Of a DNA stretch of 64,000 bases, positions 50,934 to 63,742 are shown one piece after another (position 1 is the stretch's first letter; the number at the start of each line of letters is the position of its first letter). The notes beneath the pieces were generated by a model. It made no database searches and had not been told where the DNA came from. It worked only from the letters and a program-made list of their open reading frames with translations. The stretch is from Primula veris (Eukaryota > Streptophyta > Magnoliopsida > Ericales > Primulaceae): assembly GCA_963682055.1 (NCBI GenBank), contig OY821745.1:30811342-30875341 (forward strand), written 5' to 3'. Position numbers and translations under genes: made by a program.

Positions 50934-51890
50934 GTTGTCTGAATTGCAAATTAATCTTATTAAGGCCTTGTTTGTGCATAAGAATTAGTGAAATTCCAGA
51001 TTATAGAAACATGGCAGCTGGAATTTGAAGCTAATGAACATAGCTTTTTTTAAAATTAAAAATTTCGAGCTTATTGAGTAAAAAGCTGCAATAAGAAGCG
51101 GATATAAATCAAATTATGATAAAAATGGTGGCTTTATATGCACTTTATTTGTATCTTTAATTATATAAAGATAAATTCCTCTAATTATATCTTTATCTTA
51201 ATCTACAAACATATTTATTATATATTTCGATTTTAGATAACGTTCTTTTATCTTGTTTGAAAAAAGAATAAATAAAACTATGTATTGGTACAAAAAAAAT
51301 ACAATTTTGTGTAGTGGTACGAAAAAAATATCATTTTAAAGTAAAAAAGTAGCATATCATGTTGTTTTTAACTTTTTAACTTTGTTAACATAATTAGTAT
51401 AAATTATATGACTAACTAGTGCTATATTATTATATATTTACGCAAAAAATAAAATACACCACAAAGCGCAACATAGCATGTCTTTCGAAAAAACGTTATA
51501 CTAGCGATAACGTTATTTAAAACAATTGATATAAATCAAGGGAAATATCACATTTATAACTAGTAAAATTTAACAAGTTCACTTGCAAAGAAAGAAAAAT
51601 GATAAAAAAGTGTTAGGTGTTATCAACGCGTTGATGAGCTTGAAGATTTTAATGAAGGAATTCGTTCTCCGTATCAAATTTAAAAGCCCCATCAAAATAC
51701 AACACTAGCTAAGTATAAACACCAATCTACCGGTACTAAAATAAGAGGATGGATCGACTACCTGGCGAGTGATTTAGCAGGGAGAAAAGGAAGAACATGG
51801 TCTTTAAAAATATCTGTGAATATTTACTGTGATATTACTTTGATAGGTATAATTTTTAATAAATTTGCACCTAAGGTGAATATTTAGCAA
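50934..51890. other. spacer with a remnant of an hAT-type element
   Basis: Around 51330-51525 the sequence resembles the right part of the 556-bp hAT-type element and ends with the inverted-repeat-like ACGTTATTTAAAACAATTG. Its left end is not found. The rest is AT-rich with no gene. Confidence 0.45.
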
Positions 51891-52153
51891 AAACAGACGG
51901 ACATAAGCAATGTAACACCAAAAAACTCTTATTAGAGCAAAAATATGCATTTTACATATAAAAGTTGCCTAAACATACTCGTTCTTGTATATCATATGCT
52001 CTAAGATAGATATAATAGAAAAATAATTTTTCTAAATTAAATAACTTTCAGAAACTTATTTCTATTTTGAACAATAGTCATATTTTTTGGTGTACAAAAG
52101 GGCTAAGTTAAAGAGTAAAATTAAAAAAAAATAATTAGAGAAATGAAGACGAT

Positions 52154-52495
52154 CTAGCTATATCCTTCATGAGGTGGAGTCTTCAAAGTTAGGATTGGAG
52201 TGATTGCCGATGGCAGATGGTCGAGATATGTCACGTCCCATGCTTCTCTGATATCTAGCTTAGCAGCCGCATCAACACACATGTTTGCGTCTCGTGAAAT
52301 GTATAGAAGATTAAATTTCCATTGTCTATCTCGAAGGCGGTTGATATCCGCAATAACGTTAAAATGTCTATGGTTTAATGTGGGGATGTCAATTGCTTTT
52401 GATGCACCCTTCAAGTCACTTTCTATGAGAATGTCACTCCAACCTCGATCCCAATGCGAACTCCAATCCCCGCAAAATTGACCAAATTTTGCTCG
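52154..52495 (-). pseudogene. RNase H-like fragment, copy 4 (longest 3' end)
   Basis: The minus frame includes RLRDRQWKFNLLYISRDANM and CVDAAAKLDIREAWDVTYLD, ending PPHEGYS and a stop. It extends beyond the stop that ends the copy at 12926. The upstream part with the ESDL motif is frameshifted relative to it (CAACCTCGATC region near 52440). Probably the C-terminal end of a dead LINE-like ORF. Confidence 0.5.
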
Positions 52496-53009
52496 AATAC
52501 GTGGTTGTCATGCCAATATGTTCACGAAAACCGCCTATCTATACATTCCTCTAATTTGCAAAACATCTATACCCTCTGCGGGTTATTTAACAAGTTTTAA
52601 TACTAGTGGAGGTTATTTGTAAGAAAACCAAAGTTTATTTGCAATTTAACTAATTATTTAACGCGGTCACTGAGATTTACTATTGGAAGGACTTGACCAT
52701 CCAAACCTCATGATTACTAGTTTTCTTGTAACAAAACAGCTCACCGTAGTTTATTTGCAATTCATAAACCACTGCCAAAGTTCATCAAATTCACAAACTA
52801 ATGACCAATTAACAAATGCTTACAATAAGAGTAACGAAGCACAATCAGAACGACACCCGTTGAGCGTTTTTAAAAACATAAATTTAACAAAAAGGGAAAA
52901 CGTAGCTCATAAAATACCAAACCACTACTACCATTACGAAAGATTGAAAACCTAGTCGATGAACGGTGTATTAGTACCATGTAAAAGTATCAATTTACAT
53001 CGTTTTCTA

Positions 53010-53240
53010 CACAAATTCGGTGGCAAATGTCGAGGCTGAACGACAAGTACTTAGCACTAAAATCTCACGTACAACAATCATGCCTCGGTTAATAGGGGTT
53101 TTTCGTTTAATTTTTTTTAGCAAATAAGCTTTTGACCGTTTTGGTTGGGGAAAATGCTAGATTCACCCGGTTTAAACTTTCTAGAAAATTTGGATACTCT
53201 TTTTGGTTACATAAGCAACTACCACATAATTGTTGTACTT
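53010..53240 (-). pseudogene. unidentified fragment (CNQKEYP), copy 4, broken
   Basis: Aligns with 35214-35480 but has small deletions that break the frame, including a lost piece in the YCLCN stretch (CATAAGCAACTACC). Relic. Confidence 0.4.
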
Positions 53241-53436
53241 TATTTAAGTTAAATGACAAATATCCAATTGAATATAATTTGTCATATGTAAATAAATGGA
53301 GGGATGATTGCTTTTTTTCCCTCTACACTCATGTTAGCAGTTGGTTCCCTAAATAATGTTAATATGACAAATTATCTCTGACAATTTATTTATTTGAGTA
53401 CTATTTTCAACATTTTTTAATATTTTATAATTTTCA

Positions 53437-53499
53437 GGAGGATAGATGATGTGATGATTACGGACTACGCGGACTCTTATTTTAGCACACACAGCTACG
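53437..53499 (+). pseudogene. exon-like piece related to VVIAGSVDSH, diverged copy (unit B)
   Basis: Near-identical to 35661-35721, with the TTTTCAG acceptor-like and CG|GTAATA donor-like ends. It lies upstream of the heptad cassette at 53890-54126, the same order as 55684 and 56250. Confidence 0.35.
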
Positions 53500-53889
53500 G
53501 TAATAACAGTTACATGTAATTTTAATTTCATACTAGGAGTTTTTTTAAGTCTTTTTTTTTTATATAAGTAATAAGAGTTTTTTAAGTCTAATATTCCACA
53601 TTTTAATAAATATTTTAAAGTTTTAAAAGATGGGGGCAATTTGATATTTTCACGTTTTAAAATAAACTACTTCTGTCTTTTGATTATTTAGACGATCTAG
53701 GATTTGACTATTTATCTACTGTATTTATTTAAAATTGTAAATAATCTCAGATCTAAAATCTCTCTGTGTGAAATATTGCAGTAGCTTGTTAGGTTGGCAA
53801 AACGCTCAACATCAACTTTGCGAGGTTAAAACAGAATAGCAAAACGTAGTTTTTAAATCGAGAAGCAGAAATAACTGATTTTTTGCCAA

Positions 53890-54126
53890 AATTTTTAACA
53901 CAAAAACCTTATGAGCTTGCTCATATATTTATTGATGGTTCCAATACATTGGTTAAACGCCACCATACCTTCCTTCAACGTACCTACGACACCAATTGAC
54001 CAAGGTGAGTGTTTTGATGATGGACGTGCGAACGTTGAAAACGGATGTGGGGATGCTGAAGACGGATGTGATGACGCTGAAGACGGACGTGAGATCACTG
54101 AATACGGACCGGATTATTATAATCGT
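53890..54126. repeat. heptad-repeat cassette, unit B first copy
   Basis: The plus frame from 54017 reads MMDVRTLKTDVGMLKTDVMT and continues LKTDVRSLNTD to a TGA. The frame and stop agree with the unit A copy at 36236. The piece at 53900-53990 is the cassette tail in opposite orientation; its minus strand reads TLKEGMVAFNQCI. So both orientations are joined here too. Confidence 0.6.
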
Positions 54127-54433
54127 AATTTGAATATATAGACTGAATTTAAATCAATTATAAAATTGTTGAACGTTAGAATGGTTTTGACACATATATC
54201 CAGCTTATTAACGATCTCATGACTTAAGTATAACTAATTTCTAATTATAATTTGCATTAAATAAAAATAAAGTTCTAATTATAATTTGCTTTAAATAAAA
54301 ATAAAGTGGAAAGAAGGACAGATGGGTCACACCTCATGCTGTATAAAATAAACACATTCACTAATACACCCTCACTAGTATCACATCCCTCTCTCTATTA
54401 TACATATATATACATTGTACCAATATCACACAA

Positions 54434-54565
54434 ATGGGGGCTGGAAAAGGAGATGATATGTTTGATCTCTCTATTATACATATATATACATTGTACCAAT
54501 ATCACACAAATGGGGGCTGGAAAAGGAGATGATATGTTTGATTTTGATGAGACTAACCTCAATAA
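54434..54565 (+). other. MGAGKGDD exon-like piece, with a 76-bp tandem duplication
   Basis: An ATG at 54510 opens MGAGKGDDMFDFDETNLN, ending AATAA|GTATATATAA, a donor-like site at 54566. An earlier copy of the first part (ATG at 54434) results from a 76-bp tandem duplication that includes the CACACAAATGGGGGCTGG leader. The last two bases AA would join G at 55684 to make Lys, so the phase fits the next exon-like piece. Family unknown. Similar pieces are in copies 1-3. If real, this is the first exon of a small gene. Confidence 0.4.
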
Positions 54566-54629
54566 GTATATATAATATATATTTTTTTGAAAGAAAATAT
54601 TATTTAGTATATTTATAATGGTGGTTGCT

Positions 54630-55215
54630 AGTGTTATTTTTCCTAACTTATAAAACTTATTTATTTTTTGAAATAGCTTATTTTCTGTTTTTGTTATGGT
54701 TTTGGTTGCTACTGTTTTTGGTTTTTTCTAGCTTATGAAACTTATTTATTGTTTAAAAATAGCTTATTTTCTGTTTTTCTTATGGTTTTGGTTGCTACTG
54801 TTTTTGATTTTTTTCTAGCTTATGAAACTTATTTATCCTTTGAAATAGATTATTTTCTGTTTTTGTTATGGTTTTGGTTGCTACTGTTTTTGGTTTTTTC
54901 TAGCTTATGAAACTTATTTATTGTTTAAAATAGCTTATTTTCTGTTTTTCTTATGGTTTTGGTTGCTACTGTTTTTGTTTTTTTTCTAGCTTATGAATCT
55001 TATTTATCATTTGAAATAGCTTTTTTTCTGTTTTTCTTATGGTTTTGATGGCTAGTATTTTTGTTTTTCTCTAGCTTATGAAACTCATTTGTTGTTTAAA
55101 ATAGCTTATTCTGTTTTGCTCAAGTTTTTGGTTGGGGCTGTTTTTTTTTTGGTTATTTTTCTAGCTTATGAAACTCATTTATGTTTTGAAATAGCTTCTT
55201 TTTCTGTTTTGCTTA
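54630..55215. repeat. minisatellite of about 88 bp, unit B
   Basis: About seven units of CTTATGAAACTTATTTATTG ... GTTTTGGTTGCTACTG. It lies between the MGAGKGDD exon-like piece and the VVIAGSVDSH piece, that is, in the would-be intron. Unit A has lost this array. Confidence 0.8.
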
Positions 55216-55683
55216 TAGTTTTGGTTGCATTTTTAGGGTTTTTATTTATTTATTATGAATCATAGTTTTTTTTTAAAACCGAGTATTCTTTTAGTACATG
55301 TTTGAGACATGGAAAAATGTAAAAAAAATAAAATGGAAAATAACAATGGGTAGCTATTTTTAGTGTTTAAATTTATTTATTATTTTCTGTATACTCCCTA
55401 TGCTTTTTAGAGATGAAGTTATTATAGTATTAATTTTAGGTTTTTTTTATATAAAAAAAATCTGTGACAAATGTGTCTGTCTATTTTTTGATCTGACTAT
55501 TATACATACATGCTTTATAGAACAGAGAGATGGAGAGTAATTGGGATTTGATTTGATTTGATTTTTTTCCTATACTCATGTTAGTAGTTGGCTTCCCAAA
55601 AAAAAGTTACTATGGCTAATTATCTCACTATTTATTTGTTTGAGTATTATTTTTAACTTTTTTAATATTTTTTATTGTTATAG

Positions 55684-55743
55684 GGTGGTGATTGCTGGTT
55701 CGGTGGACTCTCACCCTAGCACACATAGCTACGGTACTTGCAG
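55684..55743 (+). other. VVIAGSVDSH exon-like piece (best copy)
   Basis: Bordered by TTGTTATAG| on the left and by two possible donors, ACG|GTACTT (end 55733) or CAG|GTAATT (end 55743). The frame reads VVIAGSVDSHPSTHSYG, which follows in phase from the exon-like piece ending at 54565. I do not recognise the family. It could also be a fragment of a captured gene. Confidence 0.4.
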
Positions 55744-56249
55744 GTAATTTTAATTTCTCTTTTTTTCCCTCTATATAAATATGTATATATATAATTTGAT
55801 TAATAATTAAAACTTTTGTTTTTCATTTTTTTTTATTTTTATCAATTGTGAAATTGTGATTGGAATGTGGTTATGATTTAGCAAAAATACAAGGGAACAC
55901 AGGTATATATGGCTTAGTTGAGTTTAATTTGTTATGCTATCTAATAATTCAATGGTCATGATTAATTTATTTTAAGTTACAATAAAAAAAGTATCGAAGA
56001 TTCCCGCATCTGTTTTTTAAGTTTTTTTTTTATAAATAATAATATTTTTTTTAAGTCTAATATTTCACATTTTAATAAGTATTCTTAAGTTTTAAAAAAT
56101 GGGGGCAATCTGGTATTTTTCACGTTTTAAAAGTGACCTACTATTTTATCAGATCTAGGGTTTTGAGCAGTCCTATTGTATTTATTTATTATATTGCAAA
56201 GCATGTCAGATCTAAAATCCCTATCTCTATTTAAAATATGGTTGTGAAA

Positions 56250-57020
56250 TATTATAGCTCATCGATAAGACTGAGTTGGAGAAAGCTCAACAAGATGTAG
56301 CAGAGCTCCAAGTGGGTATGAACAGTGTGAAAACCGACATTGGATGTTAAAGACCGACGTGGGGACCCTCACGACAGATATGGCGACGTTGTTGAAAACC
56401 GACTTGGGGTAGCTGAAGATGGACGTTGCTACGTTAAAGATGGACATGAAGGAAGGAATTTCTACGTTAAAGACGGACATGAATGAAGGAATGGGCGCTG
56501 AAGGAAGAGCTGAACAACCTCACACAGTTGGTGCTGAAGCTATTGGCAAGAAATCTGTGATTTCTCTATGTTGCCTATTTTGTTTAAACGGTTAAACAGA
56601 AAATTAAACAAAATAGGCAACATAGAGAAATCACAGATTTCTTACCAATAGCTTCAGCACCAACTGTGTGAGGTTGTTCAGCTCTTCCTTCAGCGCCCCA
56701 ATTCCTTCATTAATGTGTCCGTCTTTAACGTAACAATTCCTTCATTCATGTCCGTCTTTAACGTAGCAACGTCCGTCTTCATCGTCCTCACATCGGTCGT
56801 TACCATCCCCGTCCGTCTTTAGCGTCTTTGCGTCGGTCTTCAGCGTCCCCACATCGGTTTTCACACGGTTCAACAGTCAAACAGAATAGTCAACATAGTT
56901 TTTTAGATCGAGAACAAATGGAAATCACTGATCTCTTGCCAAAAGCTTCATCACCAACTTTGTAAGGTTGATCAGATCTTCCTTAATGGTGTCCATACAT
57001 TGGTTGAGCTCCCCCCATTT
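56250..57020. repeat. heptad cassette and its inverted copy (hairpin), unit B
   Basis: Counterpart of 37310-37985. The plus half has KTELEKAQQDVAELQVGMNS and the tail LNNLTQLVLKLLARNL with a TGA near 56567. The minus half starts at about 56590 and carries more inverted heptad units (to 56870) than unit A. The start region has a small deletion compared with unit A that shifts the frame. Flanked on the right by CACATCGGTTTTCACACGGT as in unit A. Confidence 0.8.
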
Positions 57021-57489
57021 TCTGTTTGACTATTTAATTTTCTGTTAATACTTTGTTTTCCATACGTTTCGAATCGTTATATGGAGTAATTCAGTGGGAA
57101 ATTTGAGCTTTGATTTACGGCGGATTGAGAACTTAGGTATTAAGTGATAGTTTATTGCGTATCCAGAACTGTTGTCGTAGTATTTCGATTAATAAATATC
57201 CAGCATGCAGTTTTTCTAGATTAAGGATTTCGATTAAGGATTTCTTTTTCTAGCATGCAGTTTTTTTAGTTGAGAATTGTTGTTTTCCCCACTGAATTTG
57301 TTTTTGAATTGAGAAGTTCAATTTTCAATGTTTTTAAGAGTAGCCGTTTTCTGGAGAAAGGTTCTATTGTGTTTCTTGTGGTCTGAATTTCATCGGATAT
57401 TAGTCTAAAGGGAACTGAGACTTAGTAAAAGCAATGAGATAAATACAGATATCGGTCAAGCTCCTAGGTGTATGAGAGATTTGTATGTT

Positions 57490-59560
57490 TGATTTCCCTC
57501 TCCCGTTTTCTTTTAAGATACGAAGAAAAAGCTTAGCAGTTCTCAAAATTTTGAATAGAAAATCTTGATATTGTAGCATATCGGCTCAGCTTTTAAGCTT
57601 TACCCGTGATATGGTTTTGAAAATTAGATGTTGCCTATAATAAGTTGCTGTTTTTTCACCAGATTCATGATTATGATTGATGATAAAGTTTTTCACATGA
57701 TATGAGGTCAATTTACTGTCCATTCCATGTGGATGTTTTCTGGAATTCATGTAGTGAAATTGTGAAGTATTTGAAGAAGTTTTTTGCCGCTGTCACTTTG
57801 ATAAAACAAACTACTCCTATTTTATTAAATTTTTATTAGCAAAGGCAGTATATAAATGATGTTGAGCTTGTCTTCTTTGTTATTTCATATTGTCTTAGGT
57901 AATGACTAGAGCTATTAATCAAATTTGTCCCCAATTTATGTGTTAATAGTGTTAGGATCTGGTTAGTGTTGAAGTAATGTGACATGAGGGGGAACCTATT
58001 ATGATTGGAGTTGGATGGTCAGATAATTTATTTCCTTAGTGACTTGGTATTTTAAGTCTTTGCTGCATCCTTGCTTGAATTAGTGTAAGGTATGGTATGG
58101 GTGGTGAAAGCTATTAACGAATATAGATTTTATACGGTTGATTTTGAAGTTGTGCTTTTAAATCCTTTTCTCAGTTATGTGTATAATGACTAATGCTGCA
58201 TTTTGCTAATGGTGGTAAGGTTGATAATTTGTACAAACATTCATTACTGGAAAATATGATAATGCGCGCACACGTTTGAGTGAAAAAGATTTGAGTGAAA
58301 GTATGAGTACGACACTGTATTGATCTAAGTGAAAGTATGATTTGGGTGATGTGTTTTTTCCAGATTAGCAAAACATGTTTTTAAATCCTTGGATTGATTA
58401 TTCTATGGCGAGATTAGTGATTGAGTTGTAGATTGTTTGGGTAGTTTGTTAGGTTTCGTTGCGACACGATGCATATATGACGATGAAGGCACATCTATAT
58501 TTTTTTAATAACTTAGATCGTACGTCCTTAAACCGTAGGCTTTATCTTAGTATGATTTAAGTAGTAGTAATATTTTTTAAGTGATGAAGCGTGTTAATAT
58601 TTCAGTTTGCATCGTCGATAGAGTATGTGTAGTTCATTAGATTTGCTATGATCAAATGACGGATCTTCTTGTTTAGTTACGCTATCAAAGCTTCTGTACT
58701 GTAAGGTTTACGGAAAAGCAATTGAATTAGAATTGCAAGTCCGAGAATGAATGCGAAGTTCGTTAGTTGAGATGTGTGCAAATTTTCTAAATAACATTGT
58801 TCTATTGGTAGCTGCTACTGATACTGAACTAAGTCAAGGTATCCTTTTGTGCAACCATACAGTGTTAGTTAGGCCTCATAGATTTGTCAATTAAGGCGTT
58901 TTTAGACCAGTTAAAAGTTATCATTCAGAAGAGAGAAGTTGAGCTTATTCACTCTTTTCGAGAAGATAATATTTACGATTTCTTTCCATTTGGGATCGTA
59001 ATGAGAAAACTTTTATCATCACTTCAAGTTTTTATTTAATTCCACCGAAAGTCAAAGCTATTATAGATTGGAATTAAAAAAGCACTCTCTTTTATATGCT
59101 TTAGAGTGTATTTGGTTCAAGTTAGATTTGTACTTCTCTTTGACTTGGTTACTTGAATTCAAAGCATGTTCTTCAAATTTAGATTCAAATATTTATGAGT
59201 GATGAAGTTTGTATTGATTACTAGATTTTAATTTTCTGAGTGATGAAGTTTGTAACACTGTGATAATAGAAACTATATTTGATCAAATATTTATGAGCAA
59301 AGCCGATATATAAATGATTCTGAGCTCGTCTCCTTTGTTATTCCAGTTTGTCTTAAGTAGTGAGTAGAGATACATATCAATTTTGTCCGCAATATAGGTG
59401 TTATTGTGATAGGATCTGGTTAGTGTTTTGAAACTGTAGCTCGGGTTGTGTTGAAGTAATGTGACATGAGGTGAACTTATGATTGGAGTTGGATGGTTCG
59501 ATGATTCGATGATTCGTTTCGTTAGTAACCAGGTATTTTAAGTCTTTGCTGCATTCTTGA
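57490..59560 (+). repeat. U1-70K-intron-1-like segment, copy 3
   Basis: Nearly identical to 38500-40560, with the same rearranged order and small indels (for example a missing GAGC near 58200 and a lost CACTT near 59260). No U1-70K exons and no gene. Confidence 0.72.
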
Positions 59561-61528
59561 TAGAGTTGGTGTAAGGTAACGTAACAACTCGGAACAGAGG
59601 GTCCAAGTCGAGCCAACTATAGAATACATCTGCCTTGTTGTCTAATAAATAAACTGGGGTGGAACTATATATGATACTGTCCGTTATGGCATGATACATA
59701 TGAAATATATTGCGGGTAGGTCAGATCTTGTCGAGAAGACCGGAACATGCATGATTCCGATTACATCCATGATTTCGGTTTGAATTGACTAAATTAATTG
59801 TCTCTCTTGCATTCCATTTGTACTTCATAATTAAGCATATGAACTGGACAAAGAAATAAACTACCATTCTGCCGAACTTGCAAAATCATGTCACAATTAT
59901 AGCTAGCATAACCATCGACAAAACTTAATTTAAATGTAGCTATAATTTAGAAATATAGATGCATTACTTTTTATCCTCATGGTTTTTTTTTTTGAAATGT
60001 TTTTATCCTCATGGTTGATATGTAATACTCCCTCCATCCTTATATTATAAATAGGTACTGATAATTGGACCAGAAAATGATAATTATCTGCGGGTTAATT
60101 CAAGCATTATTCGATTAGTTTTGTTATACAGTATTTTGGCTTGTGTAAGCTTTATTTAGTGAAATCTGTGTTTTTCTAATTAATTTGCACTTCGTTGCAT
60201 TTTTGTATGAAAAAACATGGATTTGCTACAAAACTAAACCTCTGACCAATTATGACTACAAAAGTGTATCTGAGGTTTTCCATATATATCTTTATTTACA
60301 TACATATAAATATAGACGGAGAAAGTTGAAATGCGCTTTCAAATTAACGGATAAACGTACTACATTATAGAAATTTAACAAAATACAAAAGTACGTGTTA
60401 ATGTCGGGGAAATGTTTACATGTATCGATCATAACAAAATATAAGTGGACCAGCTTATCATTTGTGAATAAAAGTACAGTACAAAACATTTTAATGAAAA
60501 TACTATGCTAGTCGCACCTAGTATTCTGATAGTTAACCCACGATCTTGGAGTGTTTTATGGTCACATAAATAATAAATAATTATATTACTGAAGGGCTTG
60601 GAAAATGTGAAACAACAATAACAAAACTTTGAAGATAATTCTGAAATTTGAATGTAGAAAACGTCAATTCACGTTCTGGTTATCGGAAATAATAAGATCA
60701 CAATCTGGTGATTGTAAATATAGAGAGAGAGATAGGAAAAACATTGATTTTTATTAATGAATTGATTAATCAATATTACAGAAAATAGAAGTATTTATAC
60801 TTTTCGCAACTTTGTTCGATAACCTAATCAGTCCTATTAGTTACAAATGTATCACAAATAGTCCCAAGCATTAAAGTACAGTCCAGTACATAAGTTTACA
60901 CATTATTGCAATTAAGTCTTGCATATACAAATAATATCAAACACACATTTTATATTTGAAGAAAAGTTTAAAATCACTGATTTATTGGGAGAAAGAGATA
61001 ATTAAAAAATGTTTCTTAGAAGGGCATGTATGGTATTTAAAATAATGACGTCATAAAAAGGTACTTCATCTAAACTAAAGAAAGAAAAGACTTGGTCACT
61101 AAGTGACAATTCAACACCTATATTGTCACCAAATGACAATTTTTTCTATATTAAAACTACGGTTTGATGTAAAGAGTGCACCACAATAGCATATTGTTTT
61201 GCTCGTTTTGCTCATTGTAAATTACATCAATATTTTTAACTATCGTTTTGCTAATATCGTCTAACTTTATATAAATGAAAAATCCCATTGTAAACCTTGT
61301 AGAGGCTCAATATGAACCTACAAGCTTCTGAGTTCTTAGATTTTCAATCTCGTGAGGGTTCATTTTGCGGCAACGATAACGTCGATATTAAATTCAATTT
61401 ATCAGTCCTAAAGTGAAAATTGCAATGCTTGTGGTTGAAGTACTAGAGCTACTTAAGGAACTTATGAATTAATTACCCATCTATTTTAATAACCATATAC
61501 CAATATTAGGCGTATATATAGTATTAAT
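59560..61528. other. unit B intergenic DNA, possible solo LTR
   Basis: Matches 40560-42940 of unit A without the 450-bp extra piece. The LTR-like sequence lies at about 60653-60952 (minus orientation). No gene is supported. Confidence 0.5.
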
Positions 61529-62084
61529 CAGTGTTTTAAATAACGCATAACCTTGCGTAATGTTGCTCAAATAGCGATTATCGGAAAAAAAAAATGCATA
61601 CGCAATAGCTCTAAAGGTAAAGCGCAAAAAGTGTAAATAACGTGACTAAAAGCGTAAAAGGCGAGGCTTTTTATTATTAAAGTTTTTTTTATAGTAAAAA
61701 ATTATTGAAGAAAAAATTGATACAATTACGCCGTTTTGGTTCACAACTTATCTTTTTACATAATTATAAGTAAACAAGAGTTATAAGATTCTTATATAGT
61801 ATTATATACATAAAAAATAACGCTTGTCGTTTTTACTTTTAGTTCCCACTATATTACTTTTATAATATTATATATTTGAGAGATTGTAATTTTATATTGA
61901 ATTATGTATTTACAAAATTATAACGAACTACGCATTTTGTTGTTTTTATAAAAAATAAAGTGTGTTAACATAATTAATATCTGAATTATATGGTTATATA
62001 GGTTAAAAAAAACTGTTGTTACGCTATTTGCGATTTTAACACAACTCTAAAAAAATGCTATGTTAACGATTATTTACAACATTG
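61529..62084. mobile_element. hAT-type non-autonomous element, 556 bp (unit B)
   Basis: Same element as 42941-43496: CAGTGTTTTAAATAACGCAT start, CAACATTG end, flanks GTATTAAT (61521-61528) and GTATTAGC. It is the duplicate of the unit A copy. Confidence 0.78.
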
Positions 62085-63366
62085 GTATTAGCCGCTACTA
62101 ATGCTGATCTAATTTATCAGATCCTTAAATTTAAAAGCATGTTCTTTAATTTTAGATTCGATTACTGTAGTTACATACTTTTAATTTGTAGTTAGTTTAA
62201 TTATATTTTTGAGGGATGAGAGTAATAAGTTTCTTCTTCTTCTTTTTATGATCAAAGCCCATGAACAAAAAAGAAACAGGGGCCCAGACTCCCGTAATGA
62301 GGGAGTCCTCATACTCCAATAGTATCAGTCGTTGGATGTTCCTATAAAATATCAAATGGTTATTAATAAAATATCAAATGGTTATTAATAAAATATAGAA
62401 TCATAAAAGAGAAAACACCAGATCAAACCCTTTTACCCTTCCCCCACTGTGCAATGCCGTTTCAAGGCATATCCCTTCGTATATTTAAAAATAAACCAAT
62501 AATTACAAATATCCTTGGTTTATTTAATTAAATTGTTATAATCAATAGTTTTTTATTTAAATTTAGCTTAGCTTGAACTAGCGTTATACATATTTATTTC
62601 GGTTTTATAGTACTAAATAGATAGTTTTTTTTATTTAAATTTACGATAGTTTCAACTATGTTTCGATATATTTATTTGGGTTTTATTGTTTTAGATAGAT
62701 AATTTTTTATTTAAATTCAGAAAAGTGTCAGTCAAGGTTATATATTTTTATTTGAGTTTTATTGTAATGAAAATATAGTTTTTACATTTACCAAAACATA
62801 ATTTATTTTTTATATACTTAATAGAAAATAATTAACCCGCTCTTTATATTTATATGGTCATTTTCTTATTTATGTGTTTTTTTATATTCAATATAACTCA
62901 CAGAATCCTATCACTTATATTTTACAAAACCATCCAAAGGTTAATAATATGGGAGTTTGAGTACTCTCCCACTAGTCCGGAGTTAGGCACGCTCTGGATT
63001 TTGAAAACATGTTCTTAAACTCTGCATTAATGACGGAGTGAGTTTAGTTGATTCATTTTTATAATAAAATCGTTTGTATATGCGATTATTCTTAAACCGT
63101 AGGCCACATCATTAAATTTGGTAATTATTTTGTTTAGGGTCGACTCATAAATTAATGAACAAACATGAGGCAAGCCAAACACGAGCTTCTTCATGAACGA
63201 CGCGGTTCATTTGCGGCCCTAGTTATGCATACAATATTACGAACTAAAAAGATTGTGGTTTGAAATTAGCAAATCCGTATATAAAAAGAGACAATTATAA
63301 ACAATGACAGCAAAGGTCTTCAAATTCACAAGCTCATAACAAGAGCAACCAAAGATAGTCAGAACA
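62085..63366. other. unit B intergenic DNA with the empty site for the foldback element
   Basis: A single TTCTTTTTA near 62240-62250 marks where unit A has the 1463-bp insertion. 62990-63120 matches U1-70K intron 1. No gene is supported. Confidence 0.6.
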
Positions 63367-63742
63367 TGATGCAGAACGGAAACGTACTAAAGAAATATAA
63401 AATGTGTTCGTTAATCACGAACGGGATTTACTTGAGTTATCGCTCGAACGGACGACAAACAAGAGAGTTGCCAACAAGCAAAGACTCTTTAAGGTTTTAT
63501 TAATATCAGAAGTGAATAATAATGAAGGTCTAATGTCTTATTTATAGAGTTCTAGCCAGTCCATCCCCAAATAGGAATAAGACTTAAATATAAAATCCTA
63601 AAACAAAAAGGAAACAAATTCCCAAAAGTAAATTCTAAGATAGAAACGAAACAAACTCTCAAATAAACATACTCCTAAACTGAAAAGGAAACTAATATGG
63701 AAACGTAATTTGACCCACTAAAATAGTGCTATTATTCCATCA
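63367..63742 (-). mobile_element. 3' LTR of gypsy element (unit B)
   Basis: 376 bp, TGATG...CATCA, same flanking AGATAGTCAGAACA as unit A. It is therefore the segmental duplicate and not a new insertion. Its last 35 bp equal the 5' LTR remnant at 50899-50933, whereas the unit A 3' LTR differs there at two sites. Confidence 0.8.

Noticed and set aside
55684..55743. Resemblance of VVIAGSVDSH to the VxPGxxDxHxH metal site of amidohydrolases
   Set aside because: Too short, the second His spacing is wrong, and no other part of such an enzyme is nearby.
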